A DNA stretch of 38,895 bases. Source: an uncultured Thermomicrobiales bacterium. Its GTDB lineage: Bacteria > Chloroflexota > Chloroflexia > Thermomicrobiales > UBA6265. This document shows, piece by piece, positions 22,988 through 31,459 of this stretch. Location: assembly GCA_902806405.1 (NCBI GenBank), contig CADCWL010000044.1, forward strand, positions 1 to 38,895. Direction: 5' to 3'. A model generated the notes under the pieces. That model saw only the letters and a list, made by a program, of their open reading frames with translations, ran no database searches and was not told where the DNA came from. The translations under genes and the position numbers were made by a program. The number at the start of each line of letters is the position of its first letter. Positions within the stretch are counted from its first letter, which is position 1.

Positions 22988-25128
22988 GCCAGTCGGCGAC
23001 GCTCGAAACCGTGGAGGTGCCCATCTCCGGGATGGACTGCGCCGGCTGCGCCAAGGGGGTCCAGCAGGCCCTCGCGGCGTGCCCCGGCGTTGCCTCGGCC
23101 GACGTGCTGCTGGCAGCGGAGAAGGCCGTCGTCCGGCTCGACCCGGCGCGGGTCGACCGGGACGCGATCCGCCGCGCCGTCGAGGGGGCCGGTTACCGCG
23201 TCCCGGAGCCGGCCAGCGCGGCCCGCAAGGAGACCACCGTCGCCGGCGAATCGGCGGCGTCCGCCGCCGGCGCGCGGGGCTTCACCCGGGCCGTCCTCGG
23301 CCTCTTCGCCGTCGTCGCCGCCGCAACCCTCCTGATCGTGGTCGTCGGGGAGTGGCTCGGGCTCTTCGCGCGGCTGACGGAGCGGATCCCCTTCCCGATC
23401 GGGGCGGCGGTCGTCGCCGCCCTCGGCTACCCGGTCTTCCGGAACGTGGCCCGGGCCGCGCGGCGTCGCCAGGTCGTCTCCCACACCCTGATGTCGGTCG
23501 GGGTGCTGGCGGCGCTGGCGGTCGGCCAGTGGCCGACGGCGGCGATCGTCGTCTTCTTCATGCGCGTCGGCGACTTCGCCGAGGGGTTCACGACCGAGCG
23601 CGGTCGGCGGGCAGTCAAAGATCTCCTGGCGCTCTCCCCCCAGACGGCGCGCGTCGAGCGGGGCGGCCGGGAGGAGGAGGTGCCGATCGCCCGGGTCCTC
23701 CCCGGCGACCTGGTCGTCGTCCGCCCCGGGGAGACGATCCCGGTCGACGGCGAGATCGTCGCCGGCCGGGCGACGGTCGACCAGGCGACGATCACCGGCG
23801 AGTCGGTCCCGGTCGAGGTCGGCCCCGGCACCCCGGTCTTCGCCGCCACCCGGGCGACGCTCGGTTCCTTGCGCCTCCGCGTCACCCGCGTCGGTGCCGA
23901 GACGACCTTCGGCCGGGTCGTCAAGCAGGTGGAGCAGGCCGAGGCGAACCGGGCGGACGTCCAGCGCCTGGCCGACCGCTTCTCCGGCTACTTTCTGCCG
24001 ACCGTCGGCGCCATCGCGGCGCTGACCTTCCTCCTCTCGCGCGACCCGCTGGCGACGGCCGCGGTGTTGGTGGTCGCCTGCTCCTGCTCGCTGGCGCTGG
24101 CGACGCCGATGGCGATGCTTGCCTCGATCGGTGCCGGCGCCAAGCGCGGCCTGCTGATCAAGGGTGGCAAGCACCTCGAAACCCTCGCCCGCGCCGACGT
24201 CGTCCTGCTCGACAAGACCGGGACGTTGACGCTCGGGCGGCCGGCGGTGACCGACGTCATACCGCTCAACGGCCTCTCCGCGGACGAGGTCCTCTCCCTC
24301 GCCGCCGCGGTGGAGCGGGACTCCGAGCACCCCCTGGCGGAGGCGGTCCGCGCCGCCGCCGGCGAGCGGCGGCTGACGGTCCCGCCGGCGGAGGGGTTCG
24401 CGGCGATCCCCGGTCAGGGCGTCCGGGCGCGGGTCGGCGGCGCGGTCGTCACCGCCGGTAACCGCCGACTGGTGCCGGGTGCGGCGGGCCTGCCCCAGGT
24501 GGCGGCGCTGGAGGCGGCGGGCAAGACGACGCTGCTGATGGCGCGGGACGGGGAGCCGACGGCGATCATCGCCGCCACCGACACCCTCCGCCCGGAGGTG
24601 CCGGCCGCGATCGCCGAGCTGAAGGCGCTCGGCCTGCACCGGATCGAGCTGTTGACGGGCGACAACGAGCGGACGGGGGCGGCGGTTGCCGCGCGGCTCG
24701 GGATCTCGTACCGGGCCAACCTCCTGCCGGAGGACAAGATCGCCGTCGTGAAGGAATACCAGGCCCAGAAGCGGACGGTGGTGATGATCGGTGACGGGGT
24801 CAACGACGCCCCGGCCCTGGCCCAGGCGGACGTCGGGATCGCGATGGGCGCCGCCGGCAGCGACATCGCGATCGAGGCGGCCCACGTCGCGCTGATGCGG
24901 GACGACTGGACGCTGGTGCCGGAACTCTTTCGGATCGCCCGCCGCACGATGGGGGTCGTCAAGGTCAACATTGGCTTCACCGCGGCCTACAACGTCGTCG
25001 GCCTGACCCTGGCCGCCTTCGGCGTGCTGCCCCCGATCCTGGCCGCCGCCGCCCAGTCGCTGCCCGATCTCGGCATCCTCGCCAACTCCGCCCGGCTGCT
25101 GCGGCAGCGCGCGGGCGCCGGGCGGTAG
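22984..25128 (+). CDS. Heavy-metal P-type ATPase (P1B) with unusual CSC motif
   Basis: A 714-aa membrane pump that should export a transition-metal ion with ATP. An N-terminal heavy-metal-associated domain carries GMDCAGC (Cys 19 and 22). Eight membrane spans surround the TGES actuator loop, the phosphorylated Asp 410 in DKTGT, the SEHPLAEA nucleotide-site motif and GDGVNDAP. The metal-site motif in the sixth span is CSC (Cys 366 and 368) where CPC is usual. The last span region reads YNVVGLTL and QSLPDLG, unlike classical CopA. The GTG start overlaps the regulator stop. Metal specificity is open (Cu, Zn, Cd, Co and Mn are all possible); the Cys-bearing ArsR regulator argues for a soft or borderline metal. 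Confidence 0.92.
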   Translation: MSQSATLETVEVPISGMDCAGCAKGVQQALAACPGVASADVLLAAEKAVVRLDPARVDRDAIRRAVEGAGYRVPEPASAARKETTVAGESAASAAGARGFTRAVLGLFAVVAAATLLIVVVGEWLGLFARLTERIPFPIGAAVVAALGYPVFRNVARAARRRQVVSHTLMSVGVLAALAVGQWPTAAIVVFFMRVGDFAEGFTTERGRRAVKDLLALSPQTARVERGGREEEVPIARVLPGDLVVVRPGETIPVDGEIVAGRATVDQATITGESVPVEVGPGTPVFAATRATLGSLRLRVTRVGAETTFGRVVKQVEQAEANRADVQRLADRFSGYFLPTVGAIAALTFLLSRDPLATAAVLVVACSCSLALATPMAMLASIGAGAKRGLLIKGGKHLETLARADVVLLDKTGTLTLGRPAVTDVIPLNGLSADEVLSLAAAVERDSEHPLAEAVRAAAGERRLTVPPAEGFAAIPGQGVRARVGGAVVTAGNRRLVPGAAGLPQVAALEAAGKTTLLMARDGEPTAIIAATDTLRPEVPAAIAELKALGLHRIELLTGDNERTGAAVAARLGISYRANLLPEDKIAVVKEYQAQKRTVVMIGDGVNDAPALAQADVGIAMGAAGSDIAIEAAHVALMRDDWTLVPELFRIARRTMGVVKVNIGFTAAYNVVGLTLAAFGVLPPILAAAAQSLPDLGILANSARLLRQRAGAGR

Positions 25129-25266
25129 GCGCGGGGACGGCTGCGCGAGAGGCAACCCAACCGATCCGCCGATGGGCGGGGACGCTCGTCGGACGGCGCG
25201 CGGGCCATCGGGCTTCGGTAGCCTCCTTCGCCGCCCGGTACCGTCACAGGGCGTAGACTTTATGTC

Positions 25267-26517
25267 GTGCAGGAAGCGCGGCGGGTATCCTGGCCCGCCG
25301 TGCCCATCGATCGGCCGCCCGACCCGGAGAGGACCCGACGCCTCGTGCCCGCCCCCCCGAACCCGCGCGCCCGCCGTTCGCCGTTGATCCGCGCGGCCGA
25401 CCCGGCGGGCGCCGGTCGCGACCGCCGTCGCTTCCTCCCCTTCCTCGCCCTGGGGATGGCCGCGCTCCTGGCAGCCGCCCTGGTCGGCTGGGGAGCCTTC
25501 GCCGGCAGCGAGGACACGGAGGAGGCCGCGGGGCTGGTGGGCACCGGTGCGGTCGAACTGGCGGCGCCGATCGACGGACCCGATCGGTGGGACGGAGCGT
25601 GGGCGCGCCTCCGGATCGCGCCGGCGCGGACGGGCACGAACACGGTCGTCCTGCGGGCGACCGACGGCGAGGGGACACCGGTCCCCGCCGGCGCTGCGCC
25701 GCCGCTGGCCGTCACGGTCGCCGGTCTCGACGACCCGGCGGCCGCGCTCCCGGTCGACGTCGCCGCCGACGGTAACGGGGTATTCACCGGCGAGGCGACG
25801 CTCAACGCCACGGGTTGGTGGCGTGCCGAGGTGACCGCGGCCGACGCCGGTTCCCCGGCGCCACTCCCCTTCTACCTGCTGCTCCCCGACCCGAACCTGC
25901 ACGGCACCGACGCCCCGGGCTTGCCCGAGAGCGACCCGGCGGCGCAAGCCGTCTTCGAGCGCGGCCGGGCGGCCCTGACCGCGCTCCACCGCGTCCGCTA
26001 CCGCGAGTCGCTCGGCGACGGCCAGGGCCACCTCGCGTTCGCGGAGTGGGCGGTCAGCGACGGGACCGACGGCGCACCGGCCGCCTCCTCCTACCGGGCG
26101 CCGGGCGGCACGGAGGCCATCGTCGTCGGCGACCGGCGCTGGCTGCGGCGGCCGGGTACCGGTTGGGAAACGGGAGCGGCGGCGCCGGTCGTGCCCCCCG
26201 CCGACTGGGGCGGCGACTACGCCGCCGCGACCGGCTTCCGCCTCGGCGGGGAGGAGACGGTCGACGGCGAGCCGTGCCGGATCGTCACCTTCGCCGTCCC
26301 GGAGCAGACCGAGCCGCGGCGGTTGGCCGCCGCCTGGTACGCCTGGTGGGTCGGTACCGAGAGCGGCCAGATCCGCCGCGAGGCGATGGTCTCCCGCAAC
26401 CACTACATGCTCCACGAGTACGCCGACTTCGACGCCCCGCTGGCGATCGCGCCGCCGGCCGACGCCCCGGCCGCAGCCTCCGCGACGGCAACGCCGATCG
26501 CGTCGCCTGGTCCCTGA
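25267..26517 (+). CDS. Single-span exported protein of unknown function between metal-transport operons
   Basis: A 416-aa protein with a long Arg/Pro-rich cytoplasmic start, one membrane span (FLPFLALGMAALLAAALVG, about 57-75) and a large exported part. The first exported half (ARTGTNTVVLRATDGEG, VAADGNGVFTGEATLN, WWRAEVT) is Ig-like and recalls the extracellular part of CopC/CopD-type copper proteins. After FYLLLPDPNLHG, a second domain (ALHRVRYRESL, RRPGTGWETG, EPCRIVTFAVPE, YAWWVGTESGQIRREAMV) resembles the LolA/LppX lipid-carrier type fold. Only a GTG without a ribosome site fits the full frame; TAGACT lies 8 nt upstream, so a leaderless message is possible. GTG at 25300 or 25345 are alternatives. 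Both neighbours handle metals, so a metal-related role is plausible but unproven. Confidence 0.7.
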   Translation: MQEARRVSWPAVPIDRPPDPERTRRLVPAPPNPRARRSPLIRAADPAGAGRDRRRFLPFLALGMAALLAAALVGWGAFAGSEDTEEAAGLVGTGAVELAAPIDGPDRWDGAWARLRIAPARTGTNTVVLRATDGEGTPVPAGAAPPLAVTVAGLDDPAAALPVDVAADGNGVFTGEATLNATGWWRAEVTAADAGSPAPLPFYLLLPDPNLHGTDAPGLPESDPAAQAVFERGRAALTALHRVRYRESLGDGQGHLAFAEWAVSDGTDGAPAASSYRAPGGTEAIVVGDRRWLRRPGTGWETGAAAPVVPPADWGGDYAAATGFRLGGEETVDGEPCRIVTFAVPEQTEPRRLAAAWYAWWVGTESGQIRREAMVSRNHYMLHEYADFDAPLAIAPPADAPAAASATATPIASPGP

Positions 26518-26601
26518 CGCGGCGCGAACCGAGACGTCGGTCGAAGCCGACGCGAGCCGGCGGACCGTAGCCCCTCGCCTCGCCATCGAGGGCGCCGCGT
26601 G

Positions 26602-26614
26602 TGCTAGTATTAGC
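26602..26614 (+). promoter_or_regulatory. troA: Extended -10 of the tro-like operon overlapped by a palindrome
   Basis: TGC-TAGTAT (26602-26610) is an extended -10. The imperfect palindrome GCTA-gtat-TAGC (26603-26614) covers it, and TTAGCCT on its right resembles half of a DtxR/MntR-type box. Repressor binding here would block the promoter. Proposed regulator: the DtxR/MntR-type protein at 30628. No good -35 is visible. Confidence 0.4.
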
Positions 26615-26650
26615 CTCAACAAATCCACGAAGCGGAGGACGTCGAAGAGA

Positions 26651-26680
26651 ATGAACGATCGCTGCGCGATCACCGCGTAG
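26651..26680 (+). CDS. Nine-codon leader mini-ORF before troA-like gene
   Basis: ATG at 26651 encodes MNDRCAITA and stops at TAG 26678-26680, directly abutting the GGAGGGG ribosome site of the next gene. GGAGG lies upstream at 26636. The codons cover a perfect 6-bp hairpin GATCGC-TGC-GCGATC (26657-26671). Translation of this peptide could control access to the downstream ribosome site. It may also be chance. Confidence 0.3.
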   Translation: MNDRCAITA

Positions 26681-26693
26681 GAGGGGCTACAGG

Positions 26694-27689
26694 GTGGCCA
26701 ACCGAGGCACGAGAAACGTAGGTCTTGTCGTCGTCATCGCCGTGGCGGCGGCGGTGGCGGTGGCGATGCTGCTCAGCGCCCTGTTCGGCAGCGGCCTGCC
26801 GACGATCGGGGCGCAGGAGGGGGGCGAGCGGCTGCGGGTCACGACGACGACGGGGATGATCGCCGACTTGGCCGCGAACATCGGGGGCGACCGGGTCGAG
26901 GCCACGGCCCTGATGGGACCGGGGGTAGACCCCCACCTCTACAAGCCGAGCGCGGGGGATGTCGGCAAGCTGGAGGAGGCGGATCTCATCCTCTACAACG
27001 GCCTGGAGCTCGAGGGCCGGATGACCGACATCCTCGTCCAGGTCGCGCGCTCCGGCCGGCCGACGGTCGCGGTGGCCGAGAGCATCCCAGAGGAGGAGTT
27101 GCGGGAGCCGCCCGAGTTCGCGGGCCGCTTCGACCCCCACGTCTGGTTCGACGTCACGCTTTGGAAGCTGGCCGCGCAGCGGGTCATGGAGGGTCTGACG
27201 GAGGCCGAGCCGGCATCGGAGGCGCTCTTCCAGGCGAATCTCGATGCGTACCTGCCGCAACTCGACGAACTCGACCGGTACGTTCGGGACGAGGTCGCCC
27301 GCATCCCGGAGGGGCAACGGGTGCTGATCACCGCCCACGACGCTTTCGGCTACTTTGGTGCCCAGTACGGGATGGAGGTCCGCGGCCTGCAGGGCACGAG
27401 TACCGCCAGCGAGGCGAGCGCCGGCGACGTTCAGGCGCTGGCGGAGCTGATCGCCGAGCGGCGGTTGCCGGCCATCTTCGTCGAGTCGAGCGTGCCGCAG
27501 GCGACGATCGAGGCGGTCCGGGAAGCGGTCCGCTCCCGCGGCTTCGAGGTCGTGATCGGCGGCTCGCTCTTCTCCGACGCGATGGGGGAGACGGGAACGC
27601 CGCAGGGGACCTACCTCGGCATGGTCCGCCACAACGTCGACACCATCGTCACCGCCCTCACCGCGCCGCCCGTGGCCGCCGCCCCATAA
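26694..27689 (+). CDS. troA: Mn/Zn ABC transporter substrate-binding protein, TroA-like
   Basis: An extracytoplasmic cluster A-I binding protein (331 aa) that captures Mn(II) or Zn(II). An N-terminal hydrophobic segment (10-31) serves as signal or anchor. The four metal ligands match TroA: His 81 in GVDPHLY, His 149 in DPHVWFD, His 215 in TAHDAFGY and Asp 295 in LFSDAMG. The middle part (LQGTSTASEASAGD, RLPAIFVESSVP) is strikingly like Treponema TroA. GTG start with GGAGGGG 7-8 nt upstream. First gene of a five-gene operon in the same order as troABCDR, probably repressed by the last gene when metal is plentiful. Confidence 0.94.
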   Translation: MANRGTRNVGLVVVIAVAAAVAVAMLLSALFGSGLPTIGAQEGGERLRVTTTTGMIADLAANIGGDRVEATALMGPGVDPHLYKPSAGDVGKLEEADLILYNGLELEGRMTDILVQVARSGRPTVAVAESIPEEELREPPEFAGRFDPHVWFDVTLWKLAAQRVMEGLTEAEPASEALFQANLDAYLPQLDELDRYVRDEVARIPEGQRVLITAHDAFGYFGAQYGMEVRGLQGTSTASEASAGDVQALAELIAERRLPAIFVESSVPQATIEAVREAVRSRGFEVVIGGSLFSDAMGETGTPQGTYLGMVRHNVDTIVTALTAPPVAAAP

Positions 27690-27747
27690 GGATGTCCGAC
27701 GGCGGGCGGCGCTCGCCGCCCGTCCCAGCGCCGCGGAGACGAAACGC

Positions 27748-28599
27748 ATGATCGCGCCGCCCACATCGTCCACCCCACCGATCCCGCCGGTCGCGCACCC
27801 TACCCCGTCCCCCCAACGGGCGGTGCCCCCGGTCGCGGCGGTGGGGACGCCGGCCGTCTCGATCCGCGACCTGACCGTCGCCTACCGCGACAAGCCGGTC
27901 CTCTGGGACGTCGAGCTGGAGATCCCGGCCGGCAGCCTGACGGCGATCATCGGACCGAACGGCGCCGGCAAGTCGACGCTGATCAAGGCCGCGCTCGGGC
28001 TGGTCCCGGTCGCCGCCGGCACGATCGAGTTCTTCGGCAAGGCGTACGACCGGCAGCGCCGGATCGTCGGCTACGTGCCGCAGCGGAGCAGCGTCGACTG
28101 GGAGTTCCCGACCGATGCCCTCGACGTGGTGACGATGGGCACCTACGGCAAGCTCGGCTGGCTGAAGCGGCCGGGCCGGGCCGAGCGCGACCTGGCCGCC
28201 CGCTGCCTGGAGCAGGTCGGGATGGCGGCCTTCGCCCGGCGCCAGATCAGCCAGCTCAGCGGCGGCCAGCAGCAGCGCGTCTTTCTGGCCCGGGCCCTCG
28301 CCCAGGACGCCGAGCTCTACTTCATGGACGAGCCGTTCGCCGGCGTCGACGCCACGACGGAGCGGGCGATCGTCGAGCTGCTGCGGGAGCTGCGGGCGCG
28401 CGGCAAGACGGTCGTCTGCGTCCACCACGATCTGGAGTCGGCACCCGACTACTTCGACCGGCTCGTCCTCCTCAACGTGCGGGTGATCGCGGACGGCTCG
28501 TTCCCGGAGACCTTCACCCCGGAGAACCTGGCCCGCACCTACGGCGGCCGGATGCACCTGCTGGCCCAGCGCTTCGATGGCGCCGGGGCGCCCTCGTGA
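27748..28599 (+). CDS. troB: Mn/Zn ABC transporter ATPase, TroB-like
   Basis: The cytoplasmic ATPase of the metal importer, 283 aa. After a Pro-rich N-terminal extension of about 35 residues it has Walker A GPNGAGKS (69-76), signature LSGGQ (170-174), Walker B DE at 194-195 and the switch His in VHHDLE (H226). The block VPQRSSVDWEFP is typical of manganese-type ATPases of the cluster 9 family. It follows the binding protein by 58 nt and overlaps the first permease by 4 nt (GTGA). The Pro-rich extension may be partly an artefact of start choice, but no internal start has a better ribosome site. Confidence 0.95.
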   Translation: MIAPPTSSTPPIPPVAHPTPSPQRAVPPVAAVGTPAVSIRDLTVAYRDKPVLWDVELEIPAGSLTAIIGPNGAGKSTLIKAALGLVPVAAGTIEFFGKAYDRQRRIVGYVPQRSSVDWEFPTDALDVVTMGTYGKLGWLKRPGRAERDLAARCLEQVGMAAFARRQISQLSGGQQQRVFLARALAQDAELYFMDEPFAGVDATTERAIVELLRELRARGKTVVCVHHDLESAPDYFDRLVLLNVRVIADGSFPETFTPENLARTYGGRMHLLAQRFDGAGAPS

Positions 28600-29528
28600 T
28601 CGAGCTGCTGCGGGACCTCGTCACCGACTACACGCTGCGCAACGTGGCGCTCGGCTCGGCCCTGCTCGGCGTCGTCAGCGGCGTCCTCGGCTCGTTCGCC
28701 GTTCTCCGCCGCCAGGGACTGCTCGGCGACACCCTCTCCCACGCCGCCCTCCCCGGCGTCTGCCTCGCCTTTCTGCTGACCGGCTCGAAGGCGCCGCTGG
28801 TGCTGCTGGTCGGCGCCGCGCTGACGGGTTGGATCGGGACGCTGATCCTGCTCCTCATCGTGCGCGAGACACGGCTCGGCGAGGACGCCGCGCTCGGCAT
28901 CGTGCTCAGCACCTTTTTCGGTTTCGGGATCGTGCTCCTGACGCTGATCTCCAAGCGGAACGACGCCGACCAGGCGGGTCTCGACCGCTACCTCTTCGGC
29001 CAGGCGGCGGCGCTCGTCGAGCGGGACGTGCTCACCTTCGCCGCGCTCGGCGGCGCGGCGCTGGCGCTGGTCGCGCTCCTCTTCAAGGAGTTCAAGCTGC
29101 TCACCTTCGACCCCGACTTCGCCGGCAGCCTCGGCTTCAACGTCGACCGCCTGAGCGCCGGATTGACGACGCTGATCGTGGTCGCCGTCGTGATCGGGCT
29201 GCAGACGGTCGGCGTCGTCCTGATGGCGGCGCTGCTGATCGGGCCGGCGGTGGCGGCACGGCAGTGGACGAACCGGCTGGGGGTCATGATCGCGATCGCC
29301 GCGCTCGTCGGCGCCGCCTCCGGGGTGATCGGCGCGACCCTCAGCTTTACCCAGGAAGGGCTCCCGACCGGCCCGACCATCGTCCTTACCCTGACCGTCT
29401 TTGTCGCCCTCTCGCTCGCCTTCGCGCCGGCGCGCGGCCTGGCCTGGGAGTGGGCGCGGCGGCGGCGCCAGCGGGGCACGCTGGCCGCCCCGGCCTTGGC
29501 GGTCGAGCCGAAAGGGGGTCGACCGTGA
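28596..29528 (+). CDS. troC: Mn/Zn ABC transporter permease, TroC-like
   Basis: The first of two membrane subunits of the metal importer, 310 aa, ABC-3 family. About eight to nine spans are visible. Family motifs are VLRRQGLLGDTLSHAALPG near the start (the His lines the pathway), FKEFKLLTFDPDFAGSLGF as the ATPase-coupling loop, and TVGVVLMAALLIGPAVAA. The GTG start overlaps the upstream stop by 4 nt, and its own stop overlaps the next GTG by 4 nt, so the genes are translationally coupled. A short basic tail follows the last span. Confidence 0.94.
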   Translation: MIELLRDLVTDYTLRNVALGSALLGVVSGVLGSFAVLRRQGLLGDTLSHAALPGVCLAFLLTGSKAPLVLLVGAALTGWIGTLILLLIVRETRLGEDAALGIVLSTFFGFGIVLLTLISKRNDADQAGLDRYLFGQAAALVERDVLTFAALGGAALALVALLFKEFKLLTFDPDFAGSLGFNVDRLSAGLTTLIVVAVVIGLQTVGVVLMAALLIGPAVAARQWTNRLGVMIAIAALVGAASGVIGATLSFTQEGLPTGPTIVLTLTVFVALSLAFAPARGLAWEWARRRRQRGTLAAPALAVEPKGGRP

Positions 29529-30631
29529 GCTCGGCGACCGCGATCCTCCTCACGGCCGTCGGCGTGGCGAGCGCCTGCGCGCTCCTCGGTTCCTTCCTGA
29601 TCCTGCGCCGGATGGCGATGATGTCCGACGCGATCAGCCACGCCATCCTGCCCGGCCTCGTCGTCGGCTACTTTCTCGCCAACGGGCCGAACCTCCTCGC
29701 CGGCTTCCTCGGCGCAGCGGCGGCGGCGGCGCTGACCGTGACGCTGGTCGAGGCGCTGCGGCGAACGCGGCTGGTCGACGGCGGCGCCGCGATCGGGATC
29801 GTCTTCCCGGCGATGTTCGCGCTCGGCACGGTCGCCGTGACCCGCTTCTTCGCCGACGTCCACCTCGACACCGACGCGATCCTCTTCGGCAACATCGAGT
29901 TCGTCAACTTCGACCGCTTGATCGTCGGCGACCGCGACCTCGGCCCCCGCTCCCTCTGGGTGATGGGCGCGCTCGGGGTCATCAACCTCGGCTTCGTGGC
30001 GATCTTCTACAAAGAGCTGAAGCTGACCACCTTCGACCCCGGCCTGGCGGCGACGCTCGGCTTCTCGCCGGTCCTGCTCCACTACGCGCTGATGCTCGTC
30101 CTCTCCGTCACCTCCGTCGGCGCCTTCACCGCTGTCGGGGCGGTCCTCGTCATCGCCCTCGTGATCGTGCCGGCGGCCACCGCCTACCTCCTGACCGACC
30201 GCCTCGCCCTGATGATCGGGCTCTCGGTCGCGGTCGGCGCTGTCTCGGCCGTCGCCGGCTACCAGGCCGCCGTCGCGCTCGACGCCTCGATCGCGGGGTC
30301 GATCGTGAGCGCCACCGGCGTCTGCTTCGCGCTCGCGCTCCTCCTCTCCCCATCCCACGGGCTGGTGGCGAAGGCGTGGCGGGCGGGCCGGAACCGGACC
30401 CGCTTCGCCGCCGAGATGCTCCTCGTCCACCTCGTCAACCACGAGGGGACCGCCGCCTACGAGACGGAGCGCCGCGTCGGCCACCTGCGGGAAGAGCTGC
30501 GGTGGACGGCGGCGACGACCGACGGCGCCGTCTCCGCCGCCACCCGCCGCGGCTGGGTCGTCCGTGCCGGCGACCGGCTGGCGCTGACCGAGCCGGGCCG
30601 GCACGTGGCCCAGGAGGCGCTCGCGCGATGA
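29525..30631 (+). CDS. troD: Mn/Zn ABC transporter permease with C-terminal winged-helix-like domain, TroD-like
   Basis: The second membrane subunit, 368 aa. Residues 1 to about 280 are the ABC-3 domain with LRRMAMMSDAISHAILPG, FYKELKLTTFDPGLAATLGF and AVLVIALVIVPAATA. The remaining 80 or so residues are cytoplasmic and look like a winged helix (FAAEMLLVHLVNHEG, GHLREELRW, ATRRGWVV, LTEPGRHVAQEAL), similar to DtxR-adjacent or MarR-like DNA-binding folds. The length is close to Treponema TroD (also extended relative to TroC). The extension could sense metal status or dock the regulator encoded next; that is inference. GTG start overlapping the troC-like stop; stop overlaps the regulator ATG. 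Confidence 0.92.
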   Translation: MSSATAILLTAVGVASACALLGSFLILRRMAMMSDAISHAILPGLVVGYFLANGPNLLAGFLGAAAAAALTVTLVEALRRTRLVDGGAAIGIVFPAMFALGTVAVTRFFADVHLDTDAILFGNIEFVNFDRLIVGDRDLGPRSLWVMGALGVINLGFVAIFYKELKLTTFDPGLAATLGFSPVLLHYALMLVLSVTSVGAFTAVGAVLVIALVIVPAATAYLLTDRLALMIGLSVAVGAVSAVAGYQAAVALDASIAGSIVSATGVCFALALLLSPSHGLVAKAWRAGRNRTRFAAEMLLVHLVNHEGTAAYETERRVGHLREELRWTAATTDGAVSAATRRGWVVRAGDRLALTEPGRHVAQEALAR

Positions 30632-31371
30632 CCGCTCGTTCGGTCGGCGACCGTCTCCCCGGCGCCGACGCCCCCCCGGCGAACCCGCCGGCAATCACCC
30701 AGGCGATGGAGGACTACCTGAAGGCCTCCTACCGCCTCCGCCAGGAGGGCGGTCCGGTGACGACCCAACGGCTCGCGGAGGAGCTCGGCGTCTCCAGCCC
30801 CTCGGTCACGAACATGGTCAAGCGCCTGGACGAGCTCGGCCTGCTCCGCCACACCCGCTACCAGGGCGCGGAGCTGACGCCGGCCGGCGAAAGGATCGCG
30901 CTGGAGGTGGTCCGCCACCACCGCCTGCTCGAACGCTACCTCTCCGAGGCGCTCGGCTTCCCCTGGGACGCGGTCCACGCCGAGGCGGACCGGCTCGAGC
31001 ACCACATCTCCGAGGAGATGGAGGCCCGGATGGATGCCGCCCTCGGCCACCCGACCCGCGACCCCCACGGCGACCCGATCCCCGCCCCCGACGGCGCGGT
31101 CGTTGCCGACGACGCCCCGAACGCGGGGACCCGCCTGGCCGACCTGGCGGCCGGCGACGAAGCGGTCGTCTCCCGCGTCTCGGACCGCGACCCGGAGCAG
31201 CTGCGCTACCTGGGCGGCCTCGGCCTCTACCCGGGGGCGGCGGTTGCGGTGCTGGAGGTGTTCCCCTTCGACGGGCCGCTCCGGCTCCGGGTGGGCGGGG
31301 CGGAGCACGTCGTCGGTCGGCGGCTGGCGGCGGCGGTCCGGGTGGAGCGGGGTGCCGCCGCCACCGCCTGA
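30628..31371 (+). CDS. troR: DtxR/MntR-family metal-dependent repressor, TroR-like
   Basis: A 247-aa metalloregulator with three domains: winged helix (about 24-85, with TTQRLAEELGVSSPSVTNMVKRL), dimerisation/metal domain (about 90-145) and a C-terminal FeoA/SH3-like domain (about 168-240, RLADLAAGDEAVV and YPGAAVAVLEV). Candidate ligands are Asp 29 (AMEDYL), His 98, Glu 118, Asp 121, Glu 124 and His 125 (DRLEHH). Asp at 121, where DtxR has Cys, points to a Mn-type sensor. Binding of metal should increase DNA affinity and shut off the operon; the palindrome at 26603 is the candidate target. It closes the operon and is followed 27 nt later by a strong terminator. Confidence 0.93.
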   Translation: MTARSVGDRLPGADAPPANPPAITQAMEDYLKASYRLRQEGGPVTTQRLAEELGVSSPSVTNMVKRLDELGLLRHTRYQGAELTPAGERIALEVVRHHRLLERYLSEALGFPWDAVHAEADRLEHHISEEMEARMDAALGHPTRDPHGDPIPAPDGAVVADDAPNAGTRLADLAAGDEAVVSRVSDRDPEQLRYLGGLGLYPGAAVAVLEVFPFDGPLRLRVGGAEHVVGRRLAAAVRVERGAAATA

Positions 31372-31398
31372 GCCGAGTCCCGGAGACGACCACGGACG

Positions 31399-31430
31399 AA
31401 GCCCCACCCCCGGACGCGGGGGTGGGGCTT
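31399..31430. terminator. Perfect 13-bp hairpin between convergent genes
   Basis: AAGCCCCACCCCC (31399-31411) and GGGGGTGGGGCTT (31418-31430) with a 6-nt loop, between the tro-like operon and the convergent TauE/SafE gene. The A and T ends make it a plausible intrinsic terminator in both directions. Confidence 0.8.
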
Positions 31431-31459
31431 CGCCATTTCGCAGAGAGGCGGAGAGGCGC

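Noticed and set aside
22642..26673. A 1343-codon minus-strand open frame across the P-type ATPase
   Set aside because: Shadow of the plus-strand genes; no domain, no ribosome site, biased Arg/Asp/Gly content.
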